From the NCBI GenBank assembly GCA_947628265.1, contig CANQZF010000118.1, positions 1 through 5,843 of the forward strand: a stretch of 5,843 nt of DNA. Direction: 5' to 3'. Made by a program: the position numbers and the translations under genes. Positions 1 to 4,182 of the stretch are shown here, one piece after another. Under the pieces are notes generated by a model that saw nothing but the letters and a program-made list of their open reading frames with translations, searched no databases and was not told where the DNA came from. Origin of the DNA: an uncultured Oscillospiraceae bacterium. Lineage in GTDB: Bacteria; Bacillota; Clostridia; Oscillospirales; Oscillospiraceae. Each line of letters begins with the position of its first letter. Position 1 is the first letter of the stretch.

Positions 1-521
1 GTGCGGATGATGGCCTCCCGGAGGTACTGGTAGCCCTTGATGTGGGCGGGAATGCCGATCTCATGGATGATCTCCGTCACCACCGCCTCCAGGTCCGGCT
101 CCCTGGTCCCGGATAGCTCCCGGTCCACGCTCTGTACGGCGCGGCTCTGGGTGAGCATGGCGATGCGGCTCATGAGGAGCTGGGCGTCGCAGGGCTTCTG
201 CATGAAGTACGCCGCCCCCGCCTCTGCCGCCGCCGTCAGGGTCCTGTCGCTGACGAAGCTGGAGAGCACGATGGCCACGGGTCTGTCCTGCTCCGGCATG
301 GCGGCAAACCCCTCCAAAAGTCCAAGTCCGTCGAGGCCGGTGAGGATGAGGTCCGTCACCACCGCCTGGGGCTTTAAGTCCCGCGTCATCTGGGCGGCCT
401 TCCCGCCGTCGCCGGTGGCTCCCACGACCTCCATGGTCCCGTCCCGCTCAAGGCGCTGGGCAAGGGAATTGCGCTGCTCCTCATTGGCGTCAGCCAGTAA
501 TACTTTTATTCTACCGTCCAT
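1..521 (-). CDS. spo0A: Spo0A, sporulation response regulator (N-terminal 173 codons, cut by window edge)
   Basis: Spo0A is the phosphorelay-controlled transcription factor that commits the cell to sporulation. The ATG at 521-519 follows GGAGG at 533-529 with a 7-base gap. Residues 1-123 form a CheY-like receiver: the strand ending VLLADAN (7-13), the predicted phosphorylation site Asp57 in VVTDLI, Ser87 in VLSSF at the usual Thr/Ser switch position, and Lys109 in QKPCD. A short linker leads into the Spo0A-type DNA-binding domain, recognised by IIHEIGIPAHIKGYQYLREA (151-170), which closely resembles the recalled Bacillus subtilis sequence ([20 protein letters not shown]). The recognition helix lies beyond the left edge; about 90-100 residues of a roughly 265-residue protein are missing. 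Oddity: the acidic pair usually seen near residue 11 reads Asp11-Ala12, so one metal-binding acid is absent. The next same-strand gene upstream is spoIVB, across the Fic module. Identity is near certain; normal phosphoryl control is not. Confidence 0.95.
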   Translation of the reverse strand, partial: MDGRIKVLLADANEEQRNSLAQRLERDGTMEVVGATGDGGKAAQMTRDLKPQAVVTDLILTGLDGLGLLEGFAAMPEQDRPVAIVLSSFVSDRTLTAAAEAGAAYFMQKPCDAQLLMSRIAMLTQSRAVQSVDRELSGTREPDLEAVVTEIIHEIGIPAHIKGYQYLREAIIR

Positions 522-575
522 ATCAAAGCCTCCAAAGAATTAGAATTTTCTCCCTCAACCCGTTTCTTAAGTTAT

Positions 576-604
576 AATTTACCATAAACATCCAAACTTT
601 GCAA
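576..604 (-). promoter_or_regulatory. Predicted sigma-A promoter of spo0A
   Basis: Read on the minus strand, TTGCAA (604-599) serves as -35 and TAAATT (581-576) as -10, with the ideal 17-base spacer. Transcription would begin near 569, giving a leader of about 48 bases that includes the GGAGG at 533-529. The -35 is preceded by phased A-tracts (T-tracts on the plus strand), which can act as UP-element or curved DNA. In B. subtilis spo0A also has a sigma-H promoter; I found no convincing sigma-H match here. Confidence 0.6.
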
Positions 605-609
605 GACTA

Positions 610-664
610 TTTTTACAGTTTTTCAAAGAGTTTTCCCGTTTTTCTGAACTTTTTAGTGGTTTTT
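610..664. other. Six T-tracts phased at about 10 bases, predicted intrinsic bend
   Basis: On the plus strand, runs of four or five T lie at 610-614, 619-623, 631-634, 639-643, 650-654 and 660-664. Their centres fall near 612, 621, 632.5, 641, 652 and 662, an average spacing of 10.0 bases, close to one helical turn. Phased A/T tracts are a known cause of intrinsic DNA curvature. The array begins 6 bases upstream of the predicted spo0A -35 box, where it could contact the RNA polymerase alpha subunits or wrap DNA around the polymerase. Confidence 0.6.
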
Positions 665-669
665 CGACC
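663..669 (-). promoter_or_regulatory. Spo0A-box-like site upstream of spo0A
   Basis: The minus strand reads GGTCGAA followed by AAA. This matches 6 of 7 bases of the 0A box (TGTCGAA) and keeps the A-rich 3' side often seen in longer versions of the consensus. It sits at the far end of the phased T-tracts, about 65 bases upstream of the predicted -35. Autoregulation of spo0A through such boxes is known in Bacillus. One short imperfect match could occur by chance. Confidence 0.35.
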
Positions 670-680
670 GCCCACACCAC

Positions 681-709
681 AATATATTGTATTCCGCCAT
701 AATTCCCAA
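681..709 (-). promoter_or_regulatory. Possible second, upstream spo0A promoter
   Basis: On the minus strand TTGGGA (709-704) and TATATT (686-681) are separated by exactly 17 bases. They match the sigma-A consensus at 4 of 6 and 5 of 6 positions. A transcript would start near 674 and carry a leader of about 150 bases into spo0A. In such AT-rich DNA this could be chance. Confidence 0.3.
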
Positions 710-782
710 TTTTTTGCATCAATCCGGAGGGGGGTGAAAGAAGCGTCTCTCAAGACCCCCCAAAGTAGAAAAAACATTGTCC

Positions 783-811
783 TTTATTTTTTTCACCGCT
801 TGTGGTACAAT
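783..811 (+). promoter_or_regulatory. Extended -10 promoter of the antitoxin-toxin pair
   Basis: TGGTACAAT (803-811) is an extended -10 element, with TACAAT at 806-811. The -35 region at the right distance is a weak TTTATT (783-788, 17-base spacer), which an extended -10 can tolerate. A start near 818 would give a very short leader containing the ribosome-binding site (GAGGTGAT, 820-827) of the gene at 833. Confidence 0.5.
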
Positions 812-832
812 GAAACGGTGAGGTGATCGTAG

Positions 833-1036
833 ATGCCAACAGCCGAGCAGAAAAGGCGGATCCCCGCCATAAAGACAGCGGATGCCATCAATGCCATTGA
901 GGGCGCGCCCATATCCGACTTTGCGCGAAAGCTCTCCAACAGCTGGGCCAAGGGGGAGTTGACAGACGAGCAGGTGCAGGAAGCTCTCTGGACCTACCAC
1001 CAGCAGATCGCGGAGCGGGTGAACGGCCGTGCCTGA
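833..1036 (+). CDS. VbhA-like antitoxin of a Fic toxin-antitoxin module
   Basis: This small protein (67 aa) resembles VbhA-family antitoxins, which bind a Fic toxin and push an inhibitory helix into its ATP pocket, blocking AMP transfer to target proteins. The family signal is a helix ending AINAIEG (18-24), followed by a second helix and WAKGELTDEQVQEAL (38-52), the GELT-type motif typical of VbhA. Glu23-Gly24 would be the E-G of the inhibitory (S/T)xxxE(G/N) motif, with Glu23 the residue that blocks the active site. The expected Ser/Thr four residues earlier is Ile19, so the match is imperfect. The ATG at 833 has GAGGTGAT (820-827) ahead of it. Its stop overlaps the GTG start of the Fic gene by 8 bases, a translational-coupling arrangement common in toxin-antitoxin pairs. 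The gene is intact although its toxin partner is broken, so it is now probably an orphan antitoxin. Confidence 0.75.
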   Translation: MPTAEQKRRIPAIKTADAINAIEGAPISDFARKLSNSWAKGELTDEQVQEALWTYHQQIAERVNGRA

Positions 1037-1557
1037 CCCGTATCTCTATGACGACGCGCCTGTCCTCAAAAACAAGCTGGGCATTAAAGATGGCAAGGTC
1101 CTGGATATGATCGAGGCGGAGCAGTCCCGGCAGAACATGGCCATCCTCTACAAGCGGGGGTTTGATGATTTCTCTCCTGCGGGGCTGCGCGAGATTCACC
1201 GGTTCCTTTTCGGGAGGGTCTACGAGTGGGCCGGACAGTTTCAGAGAGGGAAACACGCGGACGGTCGTGATGATGCTTACGTTTTTCGTGGAGCATTAAG
1301 GCTATTTTATGGACCAGGAGCTTATGGCCTCCTGCGCCGGGTATGTGAGGGACGCTTTTGTGATGGCATCCCTTGACAAATATTCGGAGTATGAGTATCT
1401 GGAGAAAATCCTGTCTGACGCCATATGTGAGGAGCCGATCGAATACTCCGTCGAATCTTTGGACGCGCCAGCCTCTGACGGTGCCGCCAATGATAAATAC
1501 GCGAAATACCAAAGAGAAAAGTACGAGCCGCAGCCACATTATAAGCGTGACAATTAA
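1029..1557 (+). pseudogene. fic: Fic-family AMP-transferase toxin, broken by internal deletion/frameshift and a nonsense codon
   Basis: Fic toxins transfer AMP from ATP to target proteins using HPFx(D/E)GNxR. From the GTG at 1029, about 71 residues read as a normal Fic N-terminus: DPYLYDDAPVLKNKLGI (3-19), then LREIHRFLFGRVYEWAGQF (53-71, ending at 1241). In-frame reading then becomes unrelated sequence and stops at 1376. In the +1 frame, codons from 1240 read FREGNTRTVVMMLTFFVEH, the second half of the catalytic motif and the following helix. They meet TAA at 1297-1299, where Tyr (TAC) would be expected, and continue GYFMDQELMASCAGYVRDAF and YSEYEYLEKIL to a stop at 1557. The motif's His-Pro and the roughly 60 residues normally between WAG and HPF are absent. 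The catalytic His is therefore lost, and no single product spans the gene. GGGTGA (1017-1022) could be the ribosome-binding site. It is translationally coupled to the antitoxin at 833. Two independent lesions argue for real decay rather than one sequencing error. Confidence 0.85.
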
Positions 1558-1575
1558 AGTTTAATTTGAATTTTG

Positions 1576-1611
1576 AATACCGCCCCCAATAATTGGGGGC
1601 GGTATTATTTT
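1576..1611. terminator. Intrinsic terminator between the fic pseudogene and spoIVB, probably bidirectional
   Basis: The arms AATACCGCCCCCAAT (1576-1590) and ATTGGGGGCGGTATT (1592-1606) are a perfect 15-base inverted repeat. In practice this is an 11-12 base GC-rich stem with a small AT loop. On the plus strand it is followed by ATTTT (1607-1611), ending the toxin-antitoxin transcript. On the minus strand it lies just past the spoIVB stop and is followed by a looser T/A-rich stretch. It therefore insulates spo0A from spoIVB transcription. Confidence 0.85.
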
Positions 1612-2611
1612 AGTTCATCTCATTCACCATGTTTTCCACAAACACGCCGTATCCCTTTTCGGGGTCGTTGATGAGGACGTGGGTCACCGCGCCCACCAGT
1701 TTGCCGTCTTGCAGGATGGGGCTGCCGCTCATGCCCTGGACGATGCCGCCGGTGAGGTCCAAAAGCTCCTGGTCCGTGACATGCAGCATCATATCCCGCC
1801 CGTCGGTGCTGTCGCTCCAGACCCGGGTGATCTCGATCTCGTACTTCCGGCGCTCCCCGCAGACGTCGCAGAGGATGGCGGCCTTTCCGGGTTTCACCTC
1901 GCTCCGCTCGGCTACGGGAAGGGCCTCCCCCTCAAAGCACCCGCCGGCCTTGCCGAAGATACCCACGCCGCAGTTTTTGTCCACCGTCCCCAGGGTTTCC
2001 GAGTAGTCAAAGGTGCCGCCCAGCTGCCCCGGCGAACCGGAGCGGCTCTTCGTGACGCCGGTGACCTGGGCGGGCATGATGGAACCCTCCCGGATGGGGA
2101 CGATGAGGCCTGTGGCGCTGTCCGCGATGGAGTGGCCCAGCGCCCCGTAGGTGCCGCTCTCCGGGTCGTACCACGTGACGGTGCCGATGCCGGTAACGCC
2201 GTCCTTTATCCAGACCCCCAGATACGTTCCGCTCTCATCCCGGTAGGGCCGCACCGTCACCTGGCGCTCCTCTCCGCCGCGAAAAAACCGGACCGTCACC
2301 TCCTCCGGGGCCATGTCCAGAGCCTCCATCATGTCCTGCCCGGAGTTCACGGCCCGCTCGCCGATCTGCGTGATGATGTCCCCGGGGAGAAGCCCCGCGT
2401 CCCTCGCCGGGGCGAAGCTCACGCCGTCCATCTCAAACTCCGAAAGCTCCGACACCAGCACCCCCTGGGTCTTCACCGATATGCCCACGGCCTGCCCCAC
2501 CGGGACCAGCGTCTCCGGCGTCAGGGCCAGCGCCCCGGTGACAAGCCCCGCCGCCGCCACGCAAAATACGAAAAGCCGCGCCGCCGATCTTTTTAATTTC
2601 AATAAAACCAA
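1610..2611 (-). CDS. spoIVB: SpoIVB, sporulation PDZ-domain serine protease (family S55)
   Basis: SpoIVB is made in the forespore, secreted toward the space between the two membranes, and cleaves SpoIVFA so that pro-sigma-K is activated in the mother cell. Starting at TTG 2611, the protein has 333 residues: a basic start (KLKRSAAR), one hydrophobic signal/anchor segment (about 13-30), a PDZ domain (about 50-120, with ARDAGLLPGDIITQIGERAV at 69-88), and the S55 protease domain. The catalytic candidates are His160 in GALGHSIAD, Asp280 in HVTDQE and Ser295 in GMSGSPI. The Asp-Ser spacing of 15 equals that of B. subtilis Asp363/Ser378. AVTHVLINDPEKGYGVF (308-324) is also typical. No ATG or GTG lies near the hydrophobic segment; TTG at 2611 is chosen for the GAGGGGAG 9 bases upstream, and TTG at 2602 is an alternative. 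The frame stays open to 2881, but the extra residues are basic, non-family-like and overlap the divergent gene. B. subtilis SpoIVB is about 425 residues; the shortfall here lies mainly between the membrane segment and the PDZ domain. Confidence 0.93.
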   Translation of the reverse strand: MVLLKLKRSAARLFVFCVAAAGLVTGALALTPETLVPVGQAVGISVKTQGVLVSELSEFEMDGVSFAPARDAGLLPGDIITQIGERAVNSGQDMMEALDMAPEEVTVRFFRGGEERQVTVRPYRDESGTYLGVWIKDGVTGIGTVTWYDPESGTYGALGHSIADSATGLIVPIREGSIMPAQVTGVTKSRSGSPGQLGGTFDYSETLGTVDKNCGVGIFGKAGGCFEGEALPVAERSEVKPGKAAILCDVCGERRKYEIEITRVWSDSTDGRDMMLHVTDQELLDLTGGIVQGMSGSPILQDGKLVGAVTHVLINDPEKGYGVFVENMVNEMN

Positions 2612-2620
2612 TTTTCCCCG

Positions 2621-2628
2621 CTCCCCTC
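2621..2628 (-). promoter_or_regulatory. Ribosome-binding site that sets the TTG start of spoIVB
   Basis: The minus strand reads GAGGGGAG here, ending 9 bases before the TTG at 2611. It is the only good Shine-Dalgarno match close to the hydrophobic N-terminal segment. The ATG codons further upstream (2881, 2821) have no such sequence ahead of them. Confidence 0.55.
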
Positions 2629-2655
2629 TGGATTTTGGGGCTTTGCGCCCTTTTC

Positions 2656-2662
2656 TAATATG
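2656..2662 (-). promoter_or_regulatory. Possible sigma-G-type -10 element of spoIVB
   Basis: The minus strand reads CATATTA, a full match to the sigma-G -10 pattern CATNNTA, 45 bases upstream of the chosen spoIVB start. In B. subtilis spoIVB is transcribed in the forespore by sigma-F and sigma-G. The -35 region 18 bases further upstream is GC-rich and does not match the consensus, so this is a weak call. Confidence 0.3.
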
Positions 2663-2744
2663 TCCTGACCGGCGCGGGCGGCGCGTAGCAATAGTTTTCG
2701 TTTTTGGGCTAACGGATATTTCCTGCCCCCGGTTTCGCGGCCTT

Positions 2745-2751
2745 TTCGACG
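2745..2751 (-). promoter_or_regulatory. Spo0A-box-like site between spoIVB and the M14 peptidase
   Basis: The minus strand reads CGTCGAA followed by AA, matching 6 of 7 bases of the 0A box TGTCGAA. The core GTCGAAAA is the same as that of the site upstream of spo0A. It lies about 135 bases before spoIVB and about 100 bases before the divergent peptidase gene. GTCGAA also occurs inside the fic pseudogene (near 1451), so the core alone is not specific. Confidence 0.25.
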
Positions 2752-2797
2752 GCGCGGGCTTTAATTTGTCCCACTTTCTCAAAAATCCTCTTTGCCG

Positions 2798-2826
2798 GAC
2801 TTTTCCATTTTTAAGGAACATAGAAT
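2798..2826 (+). promoter_or_regulatory. Sigma-E-like promoter of the M14 peptidase
   Basis: CATAGAAT (2819-2826) differs by one base from the sigma-E -10 pattern CATACAAT. GACTTTT (2798-2804), 14 bases upstream, matches about 5 of 7 positions of the sigma-E -35 (KMATATT). No good sigma-A pair is visible in this region. A start near 2833 leaves a short leader with AAGGAGG (2838-2844), 8 bases before the ATG at 2853. If correct, the gene is expressed in the mother cell during sporulation. Confidence 0.35.
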
Positions 2827-2852
2827 GAGATATAGTAAAGGAGGCATACAAA

Positions 2853-4136
2853 ATGCTCAAAACGGTTTCTCTGGGCTCCACGGGGCCCTTTGTGGAGCTT
2901 CTTCAGCTGGCCCTGACGCGCTCGGGGTACCTCTCCGGCGGCATCGACGGCGTTTTCGGGCCCGAAACGCTCTCGGCGCTCCGGCGCTACCAGTCCTCCT
3001 GGGGGCTGGCCCCCGACGGGGTGGCGGGGCCGCTCACCTGGGCGTCCCTGGATACTTGGCTCACGGGCTTCTACCGCCGCGCGGTCCGGCCCGGGGACAC
3101 GCTCTACTCCATCGCCCGGACCTCCGGCTCCACCGTCCGTGCCGTGGAGACGGCAAATCCCGGCGTAGACCCTCTGCGGCTACGGGTGGGAACGCCCCTC
3201 ACCGTGCCCCGGGGATTTGATGTGGTGTCCGGGGAGGTCTCCATGACCCCGGCGTATCTGGAGCTGTGCGTCCGGGGCCTGGCCGCGCGCTACCCCTTCA
3301 TCACCGCCGGCAGCGCGGGCGTCAGCGTCATGGGCCGGTCCCTCCACACCCTGAAAATGGGCGCGGGGACCAACCAGGTCTTCTATAACGCCGCCCACCA
3401 CGCCAACGAGTGGATCACAGCCTCGCTTTTGATGAAATTTCTGGAAAAATACGCCCGGGCCTACGCCATGGGCGGCACGGTCTTCGGCCAGAACGCCGGG
3501 AGCCTTTTTGAGCTCGCTACCTTATATATGATGCCCATGGTGAACCCGGACGGCGTGGCGCTGGTCACCAGGGAGCTGACGGAGGGGGCGTATTTTGAGG
3601 GCGCCCGCTCCATCGCGGCGGACTACCCCTCCGTCCCCTTTCCCTCCGGCTGGAAGGCCAACATCCGGGGCGTGGACCCGAACCTCCAATACCCCGCCGG
3701 GTGGAACGAGGCCCGGGAGATCAAATTCGCTCAGGGCTATGTTTCCCCGGCGCCCCGGGATTATGTGGGGGCGGCGCCGCTGGAAATTCCGGAAAGCCGC
3801 GCCGTCTACAACCTCACGAGGGCCAACGACTTCTCCCTCACCGTCTCCTACCACACCCAGGGAGAGGTAATCTATTGGAAATATTTAAATTATCTGCCCC
3901 AAAATTCCTATGAGATCGCCCAGCGCTTTGCCGCCGTCAGCGGATATTCCGTGGAGCTGGTCCCCGCCGCCTCCGGCTACGCCGGGTACAAGGACTGGTT
4001 TATCGCAAGCTACGACCGCCCCGGCTACACCATCGAGGCGGGCCTGGGCCAAAACCCCCTGCCCCTTTCGGACCTTCCCTCCATCTACGCCTCCAACGAG
4101 GGGATCCTGACATTGGGGCTGACGGCAACACTATAA
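2853..4136 (+). CDS. Peptidoglycan-binding/LysM/M14 zinc peptidase (likely gamma-D-glutamyl-diamino-acid endopeptidase)
   Basis: This 427-residue protein has three parts. Residues about 5-68 form a PG_binding_1 domain (LGSTGPFVELLQLAL, IDGVFGPETLSALRRYQ, GLAPDGVAGPLTW). Residues about 76-119 form one LysM domain (RRAVRPGDTLYSIAR, RVGTPLTVP). Residues about 130-425 form an M14 carboxypeptidase fold. Zinc ligands are His183 and Glu186 (HHANE) and His334 (SYHTQG). Arg272 in NIRGVDPNLQYP and NPDGV (231-235) fit the substrate site, and Glu395 in YTIEAGLG is the catalytic Glu. The plan resembles B. subtilis YqgT and the Lysinibacillus sphaericus endopeptidase I family, which cut the gamma-D-Glu to diaminopimelate bond; those carry LysM repeats rather than a PG_binding_1 domain. 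There is no signal peptide, so it may act inside the sporulating cell or be freed by lysis. AAGGAGG (2838-2844) supports the ATG. It is divergent from spoIVB and convergent with ftsK. Substrate is inferred from the family. Confidence 0.9.
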   Translation: MLKTVSLGSTGPFVELLQLALTRSGYLSGGIDGVFGPETLSALRRYQSSWGLAPDGVAGPLTWASLDTWLTGFYRRAVRPGDTLYSIARTSGSTVRAVETANPGVDPLRLRVGTPLTVPRGFDVVSGEVSMTPAYLELCVRGLAARYPFITAGSAGVSVMGRSLHTLKMGAGTNQVFYNAAHHANEWITASLLMKFLEKYARAYAMGGTVFGQNAGSLFELATLYMMPMVNPDGVALVTRELTEGAYFEGARSIAADYPSVPFPSGWKANIRGVDPNLQYPAGWNEAREIKFAQGYVSPAPRDYVGAAPLEIPESRAVYNLTRANDFSLTVSYHTQGEVIYWKYLNYLPQNSYEIAQRFAAVSGYSVELVPAASGYAGYKDWFIASYDRPGYTIEAGLGQNPLPLSDLPSIYASNEGILTLGLTATL

Positions 4137-4144
4137 ATACGCGC

Positions 4145-4175
4145 AAAAATCCCTCCACAGAGTCTGTGGAGGGAT
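4145..4175. terminator. Bidirectional terminator between the M14 peptidase and ftsK
   Basis: ATCCCTCCACAGA (4149-4161) and TCTGTGGAGGGAT (4163-4175) form a perfect 13-base inverted repeat, in practice an 11-base stem with a 5-base loop. On the minus strand the stem runs into a T-tract (AAAAA on the plus strand, 4145-4149), so it terminates ftsK efficiently. On the plus strand the following CTTTCGTTT is a poorer U-tract. The hairpin fills nearly all of the 46 bases between the two convergent stop codons. Confidence 0.85.
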
Positions 4176-4182
4176 CTTTCGT

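Larger units (their letters stand above)
522..832. other. AT-rich divergent intergenic region between spo0A and the VbhA-like antitoxin
   Basis: This 311-base stretch has no convincing gene. It is much richer in A/T than the flanking coding DNA. It holds the spo0A ribosome-binding site and promoter, a run of phased T-tracts, a Spo0A-box-like site, a possible second spo0A promoter, a GGGGGGT/ACCCCCC inverted repeat (729-735 and 755-761) with a 19-base loop, and the promoter of the antitoxin gene on the plus strand. The spo0A-facing half (522-720) and the antitoxin-facing half (720-832) may have separate origins if the toxin-antitoxin module was inserted; I could not place the boundary. Confidence 0.7.

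Noticed and set aside
37..543. Plus-strand open frame of 168 codons over spo0A
   Set aside because: It is the antisense shadow of the clearly recognisable Spo0A coding sequence; its Ser/Pro/Arg-rich translation has no family signal.
599..826. Small open frame with a TTG start in the spo0A/antitoxin gap
   Set aside because: It has no Shine-Dalgarno sequence, covers the promoters of both flanking genes, and its Phe/Ser-rich translation just reflects the T-tracts.
1309..1557. Stand-alone 82-residue protein starting at ATG 1309
   Set aside because: The same frame upstream of the TAA at 1297 reads the Fic motif FREGNTR and helix, so this is the C-terminal remnant of the broken Fic gene. No ribosome-binding site precedes 1309.
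1552..1566. AATTAAA-G-TTTAATT palindrome at the end of the fic pseudogene
   Set aside because: It is a short AT-only palindrome overlapping the stop codon. I found no matching copy at the other side of the module, so it cannot be called an insertion end.
1679..2596. Long plus-strand open frame (305 codons) opposite spoIVB
   Set aside because: It lies antisense to spoIVB, has a His/Arg/Gly/Pro-rich composition typical of GC-rich shadow frames, and shows no ribosome-binding site or family motif.
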